From assembly GCA_965247635.1 (NCBI GenBank), contig CBDFHJ010000008.1:124001-188000 (forward strand): a stretch of 64,000 nucleotides of DNA, in the 5' to 3' direction. Shown piece after piece: positions 45,743 to 54,879 of this stretch (its first letter is position 1; every line of letters starts with the position of its first letter). The translations under genes and the position numbers were made by a program. This DNA is from CBDFHJ01 sp965247635 (lineage in GTDB: Bacteria > Chloroflexota > Dehalococcoidia > Lucifugimonadales > Australimonadaceae). The notes below the pieces were generated by a model that saw only the letters and a list, made by a program, of their open reading frames with translations, was not told the DNA's origin and made no database searches.

Positions 45743-47248
45743 CTATAGCTCATCACTGAGCTCGTCGAGCCGGGCTTTCAACCGCAGCCACCTCCTGTAT
45801 AGATCAGCGTATTCGAGGGTGCTGCGTACGTCCGGCTCGATGACCGTGCCCTGGCCGGCAGCCCGCTTGGCGGCCTCCTCCCACTGGCCTCGTGGAGCCG
45901 AAGCCGCGATGGCGGCGCCGATGGCGCTGGCCCGGTGGTGGTGCAGCCGGACCGGACTCCCCAGTACGTCGGCAAGCATCTGCGGGAACACGCTGTTCTG
46001 GCTCAGGCCGCCGGACAGCGCCACCAGGCGAGGCTTCCGCTCCATGACCTCCTCCAGCCGTTCGGCGCCCTGCCGAATGCCGTAGGCGATGTTCTCCAGC
46101 GTGGCCCTGGCCACATGGCCAGCGTGGATGGGGTTGTAGGTGATGGGGGAGGGCATCAGCAGCCCACCCATGCCAACGCCGGGGTTGGCCAGGTCCAGGG
46201 CGTGGGGCCCCCAGAAGGCCGTGACGAGGTTGGAGCCCAGGCGCGACCGGCTGAGCAGGCTGTCCAGCCTGTCGATGCCAGCCCTGGGGCCCAAGAGTCG
46301 ACGGACCATCTCCAGCGTTCCACCCGTGTCGCCGACGTTGGCCTCGGCCACCCAGCGGCCCGGCAGTACGTGGCACCCGGCCCAGGTGCGGCGCTGGGGG
46401 TCGAGCACCGGCGCTTCGGTGACGGCCTGCACCGGCGTGCTCCACCCGCTGACGACGGCCGCGTCTCCCGGAGCGACCGCACCCATGCCCAGCAGCGCAG
46501 CCTGGGTATCGGGCCCAGCCAGGACCACCGGCGTTCCTTCACGCAGGCCGGTGGCCGCCGCGGCGTCGTGCTGCACGGCCCCGACGGCAGCACCCTCGTC
46601 CACCACCGAGGGCAGCAGGGAGCCGTCAACCTCCAGCGCATCGAGCAGCGCAGATGGTTGCCGCGTCGCCACGTCCGCTAGCCCCGCCTCGTTGAGCTGC
46701 GATGGGACGTCTGCCTGCTCACCCGTAAGGCGGTAGGCCACCCAGGCGCCCAAGGTGAGGATGCGGTGGATGCGCCGGGAGGTCCGCGGATGTTGCCGCC
46801 GCCACCAGTGCAGCTTGGCCGGCGTGAAGAGGAACGATGGAAGGTGTCCGGTGGCCGCGTGGACCTGGTCCGCCAGCCGGTCGTCGATGGCGGCCCCCTC
46901 GAAGACCGCGCGCAGGTCCACGTTGGGCGCCAGGTAGATGGTGGCGCCGTCGCGGTCCAGGAAGGCCACCCCCTGGCGCTGGCTCGTGATGCTGACGGCG
47001 GCTACGTCCTCGGGCGCGACCCCTGCCGCCCTTACCCCTTCGCCGAGCACGGCTGCCACCCGCTGCCACAGGTCGTTGGGCTCGAACCAGCAGACCAGGG
47101 AGTCGGCGCCGCGGGGACGGCCCACCCGGTAGCGCCGTTCCGCTCCCGGCGTCAGGGACCACGGCTGGTCGACCGGCGCCGTGAGACTGCGAAGGCCGGT
47201 GGACCCCAGGTCCAGCATCAGCACGTGTTTTTGCGTTCGGTTAGCCAT
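45743..47248 (-). CDS. FGGY-family carbohydrate kinase
   Basis: A 501-residue sugar kinase (xylulokinase/gluconokinase-like). LMLDLGSTGLRSL is the N-terminal phosphate-1 motif, VAAVSITSQRQGVAFLD and WSTPVQAV mark the FGGY core, and LVALSGGLSQNSVFPQMLAD is the C-terminal ATP-binding (adenosine) motif. The substrate cannot be told. ATG 47248 gives the normal N-terminus; the 23 extra codons upstream lie in the preceding gene and are not used. It overlaps that gene by eight bases and is followed by the class II aldolase. Confidence 0.88.
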   Translation of the reverse strand: MANRTQKHVLMLDLGSTGLRSLTAPVDQPWSLTPGAERRYRVGRPRGADSLVCWFEPNDLWQRVAAVLGEGVRAAGVAPEDVAAVSITSQRQGVAFLDRDGATIYLAPNVDLRAVFEGAAIDDRLADQVHAATGHLPSFLFTPAKLHWWRRQHPRTSRRIHRILTLGAWVAYRLTGEQADVPSQLNEAGLADVATRQPSALLDALEVDGSLLPSVVDEGAAVGAVQHDAAAATGLREGTPVVLAGPDTQAALLGMGAVAPGDAAVVSGWSTPVQAVTEAPVLDPQRRTWAGCHVLPGRWVAEANVGDTGGTLEMVRRLLGPRAGIDRLDSLLSRSRLGSNLVTAFWGPHALDLANPGVGMGGLLMPSPITYNPIHAGHVARATLENIAYGIRQGAERLEEVMERKPRLVALSGGLSQNSVFPQMLADVLGSPVRLHHHRASAIGAAIAASAPRGQWEEAAKRAAGQGTVIEPDVRSTLEYADLYRRWLRLKARLDELSDEL

Positions 47249-47840
47249 CGAAGACGTGATTACGGCCTGCTTCCTGGTTAGTTTTTCGCTCGATTTCAGA
47301 TTTGAGCCCAACGACACTTACTGACCGGGCTAACCCTTGGATGTCTTTGAGGGTGAGCTGCTTCCGGTCAGGGAAACGCTCGTCGAGTACTAACCGCGAG
47401 ACTACATAGAATTCCCACTGGTTCATATCGAGAGGATTCACCCGTGTACCGTCGGTTTCTGCGAGCAAGCAGAACACATATGCATCTGCGTGTCGTCGTG
47501 GCTCTCCGACGAACTCATTCGTTGCAGGATCCCATAAAAGCGTTGGACGGACTCCAAAACTGATCCGAGATGGACGGCGTTGGTACCAGCCTTGGAGATA
47601 CGCGGCAGACTTCACTTCGAGCCGAATTCCCTCCGGTGTGGTCAGGTCGAATGACCGCCATGCGTCCCGCGCTGCTTCTTGGGCGTTGACCGCGGATGCG
47701 ACGATGAATTCCGCGAGGACACCCCTATGCGTGTTGTCGCGCACATTAGAGTACGCCCATCTCCAAAACTCTTGAATGGACCGCTCGTGCCATCCCGGAG
47801 GACCCTTGAGGGGTGTACCGGGGTCTAAGGGCTCAACCAT
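47241..47840 (-). CDS. PD-(D/E)XK nuclease-like protein
   Basis: A 199-residue protein. The segment VRDNTHRGVLAEFIVASAV, FDLTTPEGIRLEVKSAAYLQ has the layout of a PD-(D/E)XK nuclease (upstream Glu, Asp, then E-V-K and a following Gln). The remainder includes ADAYVFCLLAETDG and NQWEFYVVSR, typical of restriction-endonuclease-like conserved proteins. Base composition is more AT-rich than its neighbours, suggesting recent transfer, yet it overlaps both flanking genes by eight bases. No methyltransferase is present, so it is unlikely to be a classical restriction enzyme. Confidence 0.68.
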   Translation of the reverse strand: MVEPLDPGTPLKGPPGWHERSIQEFWRWAYSNVRDNTHRGVLAEFIVASAVNAQEAARDAWRSFDLTTPEGIRLEVKSAAYLQGWYQRRPSRISFGVRPTLLWDPATNEFVGEPRRHADAYVFCLLAETDGTRVNPLDMNQWEFYVVSRLVLDERFPDRKQLTLKDIQGLARSVSVVGLKSEIERKTNQEAGRNHVFDG

Positions 47841-48843
47841 GGGTTCTACCCCGCCTGCGCCACACCTCCGGATTGGCCAGGTGTCGCGGCCGTTTGCCAG
47901 CCAAGAAGCGCTGGATGTCGTCTACCACCATCTGCGAGTGGCGCTGCACCGTCTCGACGGTTGCGCCACCGATATGAGGTGTCAGGATGACGCTGGGCAG
48001 ACCCAGGAGCGGTGACGTGGGAGGGATGGGATGCGCCTCGTGCGCGTCCATGGCGGCGCCGGCGAGCCTCCCATCCCGTAGCGCGGCGGAGAGGGCCTCG
48101 GTGTCCACCACCGCGGGCGATGTAACGTTGACCAGATAAGCCGTTGGCCGCATCACCCGCAGCCGCTCGGCGTTCAGCAGGCCCTCCGTCTCGGGCGTTT
48201 CGGGCACGTGGACCGTGACGAAATCACTCTCCCGCAGCACCGTTTCCAAAGACGCCAAGGTCACGCCCGCAGTGCCACGTGTGCCCGCCCGGACGTATGG
48301 GTCGTACGCCAGCGCCCGCATACCTAGACCACGGCCTAGCCTGGCCACCCGCTTACCTATCTCTCCGAGGCCGATGATCCCCAAGGTGGCGCCTGCAACC
48401 TCCCGCCCTTGGAACAGCCGGTACGGCTCGGTAGGCTCTTCCCAGCGCCCGGTGCCCACGTAACTATGGGCCTGAGGAATGTGCCGGGCCAGGCTGAGGA
48501 CCAGACCCAGGACCAACTCAGCCACGGCCTGGGCGTTGCGGCCCGGTGTATGGAGCACCGTTACCCCGTGGTCAGTCGCCGACTCCAGGTCCACCTGGTT
48601 GAGGGCTGCCCGGCAGATGGCGGCGAGTCGGAGCATTCCGCCTGCCGCGTCAAACAGCTCCTCGAACAGGAAATCCGACTCCACCACCAGCGCTTGGAAT
48701 CCCTCGTCACGAAGGCGCAGGCCTAGCTCTTCCGGGTCGTGCAGGCGTAGCGTCTGGGTCCACGGCTCGTAGGCCACCGTGCCGAAGTCCCCGAGCGCCG
48801 CCAGGCCGTCGGTCGAAAAGGGCGCCAGCACGAGGGTGTTCAT
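47833..48843 (-). CDS. D-isomer-specific 2-hydroxyacid dehydrogenase
   Basis: A 336-residue NAD-dependent dehydrogenase of the SerA/phosphoglycerate family. The Rossmann motif is GIIGLGEIGKRV (about 160-171), ATDHGVTVLHTPGRNAQAVAE precedes it, and the catalytic His is in LTPHIGGATVETVQ. It lacks the ACT regulatory domain of full-length SerA. The substrate is likely a small 2-hydroxy or sugar-derived acid. ATG 48843, with TTGGAG upstream, opens the overlapping operon with kinase, aldolase and SDR. Confidence 0.9.
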   Translation of the reverse strand: MNTLVLAPFSTDGLAALGDFGTVAYEPWTQTLRLHDPEELGLRLRDEGFQALVVESDFLFEELFDAAGGMLRLAAICRAALNQVDLESATDHGVTVLHTPGRNAQAVAELVLGLVLSLARHIPQAHSYVGTGRWEEPTEPYRLFQGREVAGATLGIIGLGEIGKRVARLGRGLGMRALAYDPYVRAGTRGTAGVTLASLETVLRESDFVTVHVPETPETEGLLNAERLRVMRPTAYLVNVTSPAVVDTEALSAALRDGRLAGAAMDAHEAHPIPPTSPLLGLPSVILTPHIGGATVETVQRHSQMVVDDIQRFLAGKRPRHLANPEVWRRRGRTHG

Positions 48844-48915
48844 TCACTACACTCCAAGTTTAGCTGGGGGCCGTTCACCACGCCCCCAGAACCCCAGGGC
48901 TCAGCCGGCCGACCT

Positions 48916-50301
48916 TTACTGGGCCCGGAGCGCTTCCGCCGCGGCCATCCCGCTGCGCACCGCGCCCTCCATGGTCGCTGGCCAGCCCGTATCTGTCCAG
49001 TCGCCTGCCAGGAAGAGGTTGGCCAAGGGCGTCTTGGCCGGCAGCCGGTTCACCGCGCTCCCCGGCAGCGACTGGAACGTGGCCTGCTGCTCCTTGACCA
49101 CCACGAACCGCTCCACGGTGGCCGACCTGGCGTTGGGGAGCACCCGCGCCAGCTCCGGCACGAACAGCTCCTCCAGCGCCTGCTTGCTTATGGGCCAGAA
49201 CTCCCACGCCCCACTGAGGGAGACGGTCAAGTACTGGCCTGGTCCAGCGTCGCCGGTGATCCACGACCGGTTGAACACCCACTGGACCGGGCTTTCCACG
49301 AAGGCCGCGAAGTGGAAGTCAGCCACCGGTCGGTCGTACCACACGTGCAGGTTGACGATGGGAGACCACGTGTGGCTGGACGCCGGGGCCAGCTCCGGTG
49401 CGTTGCGAAGCACCTCTGGTAGCGCGGCCAGCAGGGCGGACGGCGGCAGCGCGCTGACGTACCAATCGGCGTGAAGCACGTCGCCGCCACTGAGCCGAAC
49501 GCCGGTGAGCCGCGGCCCCGCACCCGGCGTATCGTCGGTCAGCAGCTGCTCCACCGTGCGGTCCAGCAGCAGCGTAGCGCCCCGGGCCTTGAGCCGTTCT
49601 TCCACGGCGGTCCCCATGATTTCGGAGAGCCCGGCGCGCGCGTATCCCACGTCGGCGCCGTGGCGATTGCGCAGCAGCGACTCCTGGAACACCATGAACC
49701 CCATGCTGGCGCTGACGTGCCGGGAGCTATCGTTGAGCGCCGGAACGATGAAGAGGTCCCAGAAGTTGTCGATGGCGCGCTGCGACTGTCCGTGGCGCCG
49801 CAGCCAGTCGTAGAAGCTCAAGCGTTCCAGATCCGGCCGTTCACGGTGCCGCTCCATCGCCATGCGCCCGAGGGCGGGGACGGCTCGCACCTTATCGCGC
49901 CAGCCGATGTGCGGATAGCGGAGGAAGGAGACGAGGAGGTGTAGGGGAGGGGGCAGTGGCAGCGCCGAAAGCATGCCCCGGCGGCCGTCGGGGCTGCGTA
50001 CCTCGATGCGCAACGACCGTTGCCGCTGAGTGAGGTGCAGCGTGCCGATCTCGCCAAGAAAGCTCGTGTAGGCGGTGCAGCAGCCCAGAAAAACGTGTTG
50101 ACCGTTGTCTACCTGCTGCCCCGTCGACCTCTCCTCGAAGGAGTAGGCGCGCCCGCCCAAGTACGGCCTGCGCTCCACGAGCGTGACCGGATGGCCCAAG
50201 GTGGTCAACCGCCAGGCAGCGGCCATGCCCGCCAGCCCGCCGCCCAAGACCGCGACGCTGCTTAGCTCTTGCTGCTGATGGGGAGGACGCTGGTAGCCCA
50301 C
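48916..50301 (-). CDS. hpnE: Hydroxysqualene dehydroxylase HpnE
   Basis: A FAD-dependent amine-oxidase-fold protein of about 461 residues. The FAD motif is AVLGGGLAGMAAAWRL, followed by LVERRPYLGGRAYSF and VDNGQHVFLGCCTAY, and the C-terminal LAGDWTDTGWPATMEGAVRS is the second flavin motif. HpnE reduces hydroxysqualene to squalene, the last step of the HpnCDE route. The start is uncertain: GTG 50301 lies in the end of hpnD and gives a short leader before the flavin motif; the longer frame from 50427 runs through hpnD and is not credible. Confidence 0.92.
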   Translation of the reverse strand: MGYQRPPHQQQELSSVAVLGGGLAGMAAAWRLTTLGHPVTLVERRPYLGGRAYSFEERSTGQQVDNGQHVFLGCCTAYTSFLGEIGTLHLTQRQRSLRIEVRSPDGRRGMLSALPLPPPLHLLVSFLRYPHIGWRDKVRAVPALGRMAMERHRERPDLERLSFYDWLRRHGQSQRAIDNFWDLFIVPALNDSSRHVSASMGFMVFQESLLRNRHGADVGYARAGLSEIMGTAVEERLKARGATLLLDRTVEQLLTDDTPGAGPRLTGVRLSGGDVLHADWYVSALPPSALLAALPEVLRNAPELAPASSHTWSPIVNLHVWYDRPVADFHFAAFVESPVQWVFNRSWITGDAGPGQYLTVSLSGAWEFWPISKQALEELFVPELARVLPNARSATVERFVVVKEQQATFQSLPGSAVNRLPAKTPLANLFLAGDWTDTGWPATMEGAVRSGMAAAEALRAQ

Positions 50302-51140
50302 AACTTTGCGGTTAGTAGTAGTTTCTCGTGGTTGGGCAGCCGGATGCGGCCCCGGAAGACGTCGAACCCGTTGGCCTCGATACGGTCCAGCAGCCGGCTG
50401 TACAGCCCCTGTAGGACCGTCACGCACGCCCGCGACCGGACCGGCACCAACGCCGCGAGCTTCGCTCCCTGGGCGTAGTACGCGCGGGCCCGCTCCGCCT
50501 GGAATCGCATGAGCGCGACGAACTGCGCGTTGATGATACCACGCAGCAGCTCCTCCTCTGAGTAGCCGAAACGCGCCATCTCGTCCTGCGGAAGGTACAC
50601 CCGGCCTCGCTCGGCGTCCTCCCGTATGTCGCGGAGGATGTTGGTGAGCTGCATGCCCAGGCCCAGGTCCACGGCGTACTCCCTGGCCACCGGGTCCTTG
50701 TACCCGAAGATCTCCCCGCAGATGAGGCCCACCGTGGACGCCACCCCATAGCAGTACTCCCTGAGCTCTTCAAAGGTCTCGTACCGGCTCTTGGTGGTGT
50801 CTATCTCCACGCCGGAGACCAAGCTGTCGAAGAATGCCTGAGGAATGCCGTAGGTATGAGCCGCGTGCGCCAGGGCGATAAACACCGGCCCCTGGGGAGC
50901 GCCGGCGTAGGCGTCGGCCAAGGAGTCGCGCGCGCTGGCAAGCTGCTCGATCTTCTCCTGGACCGGGGCCGCGCCGTCCGCGATGTCGTCGCAAAGGCGG
51001 GCAAAGGCGTAGGCGGCGTAGATGGCCCGCCGTTTGGTGCCTGGGAGCGTGATGAAGGCGAAGTAGAAGTTACGGGCTTCCTTGCGGGTGACCCGCTGGC
51101 AGTGTCGGTAAGCCTCTTGGAGCTCGACGGCCATGGCCAT
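50262..51140 (-). CDS. hpnD: Presqualene diphosphate synthase HpnD
   Basis: A 292-residue trans-isoprenyl-diphosphate synthase. The first Asp-rich motif is ARLCDDIAD and the second is NILRDIREDAERGRVYLP, both ligating Mg. Residues ARNFYFAFITLPGTKRRA match HpnD rather than HpnC. It joins two farnesyl diphosphates to presqualene diphosphate. ATG 51140 (or 51134) has GAGG upstream. It overlaps hpnE and follows hpnC after 11 bases. Confidence 0.94.
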   Translation of the reverse strand: MAMAVELQEAYRHCQRVTRKEARNFYFAFITLPGTKRRAIYAAYAFARLCDDIADGAAPVQEKIEQLASARDSLADAYAGAPQGPVFIALAHAAHTYGIPQAFFDSLVSGVEIDTTKSRYETFEELREYCYGVASTVGLICGEIFGYKDPVAREYAVDLGLGMQLTNILRDIREDAERGRVYLPQDEMARFGYSEEELLRGIINAQFVALMRFQAERARAYYAQGAKLAALVPVRSRACVTVLQGLYSRLLDRIEANGFDVFRGRIRLPNHEKLLLTAKLWATSVLPISSKS

Positions 51141-51151
51141 TGCCAATAACC

Positions 51152-52042
51152 TCAGGGCCGGCCCAGCAGCCCGGCCTTGGCGGCGGTGGAGAGCATGAGC
51201 CACAACTTGCGGACCGTGGAGACCGTGGGCCGGTGGGTGAGCACGTCGTACTCCTGACGACGGATGGCCCGCAGCACGGCCATGCCGCCCTTGCTGAAGA
51301 GCGCCACGTCGATCCGTGCCTTCCCGCGCAGCATCCGCGCCAGGGGCAGGCCCTGCCGGAACAGCGCTTCGGCCCGGTCCACCTCAAAGCGCATCAACTC
51401 CCGGAACCGGTCGTCGACGACGCCTTGGGCCAGGTCCGCTTCGCCGTACGCGAAGCGTGTCATATCCTCCAGGGGAACATAGACGCGGCCCATCTCCCAG
51501 TCGCGGCGTACGTCCTGCCAGAAGTTGGCTAGCTGGAGGGCGGTGCACGTCGCGTCGGACAGGCGCTGGCGCTCCTCGTCCCGGTAGCCCAGCACGTACA
51601 GCACCATCCGTCCGACCGGGTTTGCGGAGTGGTCGCAGTAGTGGAGCAGGTCCTGGTAGGCGGGGAACCGTTGCTGGCGCTGGTCCATGCGGTTCGCCTC
51701 GATGAGCTTTCGGAACGGTTCGTCGGGGATGTCGAAGTGGTGGATCGTATCCTGAAGGGCCACCATGATGGGGTGGGTGGGTGCGTCGCCGTAGCAGCGA
51801 GTGAGCTCCTCTTCCCAGGCGTCCAAGAGCGAAAGGCGGTCTCCCGACGCTTCGTCTCCTAAGTCGTCGGTGTGCCGGCAGAAGGCGTAGACGGCGTACA
51901 GGTAGGGCCGCAGCCGTCGGGGTAGAAACCAAGAACCCACTGTGAAGTTTTCATAGTGGGTCTTTGCGAGGCTTGTACAGTAGCGGTACGCGGAGGTGAG
52001 GTCAGGCGCAGGCGCTGCGTCAGCGCGAGGAACGGAGGACAC
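51152..52042 (-). CDS. hpnC: Squalene synthase HpnC (hydroxysqualene-forming)
   Basis: A 296-residue paralogue of HpnD. Asp-rich motifs are FCRHTDDLGDEA and ANFWQDVRRDWEMGRVYVP; the start YRYCTSLAKTHYENFTVGSW is HpnC-specific. HpnC turns presqualene diphosphate into hydroxysqualene, which HpnE reduces. The start ATG lies nine bases after yjbQ ends. The gene order C-D-E is conserved in many hopanoid producers. Confidence 0.94.
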   Translation of the reverse strand: MSSVPRADAAPAPDLTSAYRYCTSLAKTHYENFTVGSWFLPRRLRPYLYAVYAFCRHTDDLGDEASGDRLSLLDAWEEELTRCYGDAPTHPIMVALQDTIHHFDIPDEPFRKLIEANRMDQRQQRFPAYQDLLHYCDHSANPVGRMVLYVLGYRDEERQRLSDATCTALQLANFWQDVRRDWEMGRVYVPLEDMTRFAYGEADLAQGVVDDRFRELMRFEVDRAEALFRQGLPLARMLRGKARIDVALFSKGGMAVLRAIRRQEYDVLTHRPTVSTVRKLWLMLSTAAKAGLLGRP

Positions 52043-52051
52043 AGCCCCGAC

Positions 52052-52501
52052 TCACGTGCCCACGACCTGGACGACCACTTCCCGCTGGCGAGGCCGGTCG
52101 AGCTCGATGAGGAAGAGCGATTGCCACGTGCCGAGCTGGAGCTCGCCGTTGATAAGGGGGATGGTCTCGCTGGAGCTCATGAGGAGGTGCTGGCAGTGGG
52201 CGTGGCCGTTGGGGCACTCGTCTTCGGTCATGTTCACGGTGCGGATGCTGAAATCGTTGTGGCCGTAGTAGGCGTTTACGGGAGCGAGACGGGACAGGAA
52301 CTGCTCCATGTCCCGGATGAGCAGCGGTTCGTTTTCATTGACTTTGATGGCGGCCGTGGTGTGCTTCGAGTAGATACATACCAGTCCGTCCCTAGCTCCC
52401 GAATCCCGAACATGCTCCATCACGCGTTCCGTGATGTCGATGAACTGGGGTGCGCGTTCGGTCTCCAACACGATACTAGACGTCAAAGCACGAGTAGCCA
52501 T
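52052..52501 (-). CDS. yjbQ: YjbQ/UPF0047 family protein (secondary thiamine-phosphate synthase fold)
   Basis: A 149-residue conserved protein. CIYSKHTTAAIKVNENEP and GHNDFSIRTVNMTEDECPNG, then NGHAHCQHLLMSSSETIPL and GTWQSLFLIELDRPRQREV are family hallmarks. The conserved His/Cys pocket is intact. E. coli YjbQ can replace thiamine-phosphate synthase weakly; the physiological role is unclear. It is first in the unit yjbQ-hpnC-hpnD-hpnE, so it may be a housekeeping gene sharing a promoter with hopanoid genes. Confidence 0.93.
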   Translation of the reverse strand: MATRALTSSIVLETERAPQFIDITERVMEHVRDSGARDGLVCIYSKHTTAAIKVNENEPLLIRDMEQFLSRLAPVNAYYGHNDFSIRTVNMTEDECPNGHAHCQHLLMSSSETIPLINGELQLGTWQSLFLIELDRPRQREVVVQVVGT

Positions 52502-52681
52502 TGTGGTCTATCCTCTCTCGGGGCCAAGCGCTCCACGAGTGCCTAGCGCCAGTCTCTGACGCGAGGCACCCTAGCATAACTAGGCACTGATATCAACACC
52601 CTAGGCCGGCTTTTTTGCCGCCTCTTCGGCGTAGCGACGCCGACAGTACGTATCAACCGCTGCGCTTCGCCCGGCCACGGC

Positions 52682-52687
52682 ATTATA
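52682..52687 (-). promoter_or_regulatory. Possible -10 element for yjbQ-hpnCDE
   Basis: TATAAT on the minus strand, about 180 bases before yjbQ, with only a weak -35 (TGCTCA, 17-bp spacing). A short hairpin GGCGT-AGCG-ACGCC lies in the presumed leader. Confidence 0.3.
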
Positions 52688-52752
52688 CCGCCTCCGCGGC
52701 CCCTTGAGCATACCTCTCTCCACACGTTGCTGACGGCATCGTTCGTGCCGCT

Positions 52753-54879
52753 CTAACGCCGGCGTCCGCGCCGTGGTCCGCTGCGCTCTGGGCCGCTTGG
52801 TGCAGGGCTAGCACCGAGCAGCCGGTGGTAGCGGCCGAGAGCCCACAACGGGAAGTAGTCCCGATAAAGGTGGTAGTTAATCATGAAAGCGGCGCCTAGC
52901 TCGATCCCCTGCCAGGTGGAGTCGCCTGGCGCACGGTACGCCTTCGGCTGATCGCCAACTCCGTAGCCAGGGAAGCCAGCACCGGTAAACTGGGGTTCGT
53001 CCCAGGTGCCGTCCTCCTGCTGGGTGGATACCAGATAGGCAATACCGGCGCGGGTGGCAGCGTGGTCTACTTCGCCCGCCGCCAGCAGACCAATAAGCGC
53101 CCACGCCGTCTGCGAGGCGGTGCTCTCGCCCTGGCCTCGAAGCGACGGGTCCACGTATGAGGCACACGTCTCGCCCCAGCCGCCATCGCCGTTCTGGTGG
53201 GCTACGGTCCACTCCACGGCGCGGCGGACATACGCCTGGGACATGTCTTCACCGATGGCCTGGAGCGCGGGAAGCACCGCGCCGGTACCGTAGATGTAGT
53301 TGACTCCCCAGCGCCCGAACCAAGGGCCGTCGGGCTCCTGCCGCTGCTTGATGAACCCTAAGGCCCGGCGCATGGGCATGAAGCTGGCGTCGTACCCCAG
53401 GCGGCCGAACATCTCCACCACGTGGGCCGTCACGTCCACGCTGGGCGGGTCCAGCACCTCACCAAAGTCGAAGAAGGGCAGCTTGGCGAGCAGGCTGGTC
53501 GTGTTGTCTTTATCGAACGACGCCCAGCCGCCGTCCGATGACTGCATGGCCACCAACCAGGTGATCGCCCGCTTCGCCGTCGCCTGCCGGGCTTCCTCCT
53601 CTTCCGCCGTGCTCAGGCGGGCCAGCTCCAGGCCCATGACGATTATTGGCGTATCGTCCACGTCCGGATAGGTGTCGTTCTCAAACTCGAAGGCCCAGCC
53701 GCTGGGCTCAACGTTGGGGGCTTTGACGGCCCAATCGCCCTTCACGCGGATCTCCTCCTTCAGGAGCCACCGCACGGCCCGCTGCACCGCCGGATGGTCG
53801 GAGGGCAGGCCTGAGTCCAGTAGCCCAAGCAGCGCGAGGCACGTGTCCCACACGGGCGACAGGCAGGCCTGGACCCGCATTGACTGGCCGTCGTCGCTCA
53901 GCTTGCTCCATTCGTCGCGGAACCCTTGCAGCGCCTTGGCCATGACCGGATGGTCGTTGCCGTAGCCCAACTGGTGCAGCGCGAGCATGGAGTAGACCCA
54001 CGGCGGCTGGATGCCGCCCCAAGAGCCGTCGGCCTCCTGGTGGTCCAGGATCCACCGCTCCAACCTGCGCAGCGCCAGCCTTCGCAGCGGCTTCCGTGGC
54101 GTCCGCTCGTACGCGCGCAGGAGCTTGTCGGCGACCAGGAAGAGCTGCTCCCAGCTGAGCAGGCTATGGCTTCGTCGAGGAACGCTGTAGTCGGTCTGCT
54201 CGCGTGGCTCCGGGTACAGCTCGTCGACGTGCTGCGCTGGAAGTAGCTCCTTCGTCGGGTGCTGCGTGAGGATGACCAGCATGGGGGCCACCGTGGCGCG
54301 GGCCCAGGCGGAGAACCGGTAGATGTTGAAGGGCATCCACGTAGGGAGCAGGATGAGCTCCGGAGGCATCACCGGCGTACCCTCCCACTTCCACTGGCCA
54401 AAGAGCGCGAGCCATATCTTCGTAAAGACCCTGGCCTTGGGCACCCCGCCTTTGCTCAGGATGAATTCCCGCGCCCGGGCCATGAATGGCTCCGAGGCGG
54501 GCACACCGACCAGCTTCAGGGCAAAGTAGCACTCCACCGAGGTGCTCAGGTCACCGGGCGCGCCGTAGTACATGCCCCAGGAGCCGTCCTCCCGCTGCCG
54601 GCGCTTGATGTCGGTGGCGATGAGCCCCCAACGCTCACCTTCGTCGGAATCCAAAAAGTGGGTGAGCATCAAATACTCGGCTTCCATGGTGGGGTTCGAT
54701 TCCAGCTCGCCCCACCAGTACCCCTCGGCGTGCTGCGTGGCGAGGAAGTACTCCTGGACACGACCAAGCGCCTCGGCTGCCTGGTGTCGAAGCTGCGTGG
54801 CGGTAGGCGCTTTTCTTGCTCCCGTTGTGTCCAATGGCCGCTCCTCAGGTAAGCCGCCGAGACGCGGTCCTATTGCCAC
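52753..54879 (-). CDS. shc: Squalene-hopene cyclase
   Basis: A 708-residue class II triterpene cyclase. The protonating Asp motif is DVDDTP (about residue 405), several QW-type repeats are visible (REDGSWGMYYG, EADGSWGGIQP, SSDGGWASFDK, NGDGGWGETCAS, QEDGTWDEPQF) and GTGAVLPALQAIG is near the end. It folds squalene into hopene/hopanol at the membrane. GTG 54879 gives an N-terminal extension relative to bacterial SHCs and overlaps DUF1761 by ten bases; TTG 54834 has a better ribosome site (GAGGAG six bases away) and would shorten it by 15 residues. Confidence 0.96.
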   Translation of the reverse strand: MAIGPRLGGLPEERPLDTTGARKAPTATQLRHQAAEALGRVQEYFLATQHAEGYWWGELESNPTMEAEYLMLTHFLDSDEGERWGLIATDIKRRQREDGSWGMYYGAPGDLSTSVECYFALKLVGVPASEPFMARAREFILSKGGVPKARVFTKIWLALFGQWKWEGTPVMPPELILLPTWMPFNIYRFSAWARATVAPMLVILTQHPTKELLPAQHVDELYPEPREQTDYSVPRRSHSLLSWEQLFLVADKLLRAYERTPRKPLRRLALRRLERWILDHQEADGSWGGIQPPWVYSMLALHQLGYGNDHPVMAKALQGFRDEWSKLSDDGQSMRVQACLSPVWDTCLALLGLLDSGLPSDHPAVQRAVRWLLKEEIRVKGDWAVKAPNVEPSGWAFEFENDTYPDVDDTPIIVMGLELARLSTAEEEEARQATAKRAITWLVAMQSSDGGWASFDKDNTTSLLAKLPFFDFGEVLDPPSVDVTAHVVEMFGRLGYDASFMPMRRALGFIKQRQEPDGPWFGRWGVNYIYGTGAVLPALQAIGEDMSQAYVRRAVEWTVAHQNGDGGWGETCASYVDPSLRGQGESTASQTAWALIGLLAAGEVDHAATRAGIAYLVSTQQEDGTWDEPQFTGAGFPGYGVGDQPKAYRAPGDSTWQGIELGAAFMINYHLYRDYFPLWALGRYHRLLGASPAPSGPERSGPRRGRRR

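Noticed and set aside
50302..50427. Extended N-terminus of hpnE
   Set aside because: It lies wholly within hpnD and has no similarity to HpnE proteins.
52621..52645. Terminator for shc near GGCGT-AGCG-ACGCC
   Set aside because: No U-run follows on the minus strand, so it is not called as a terminator.
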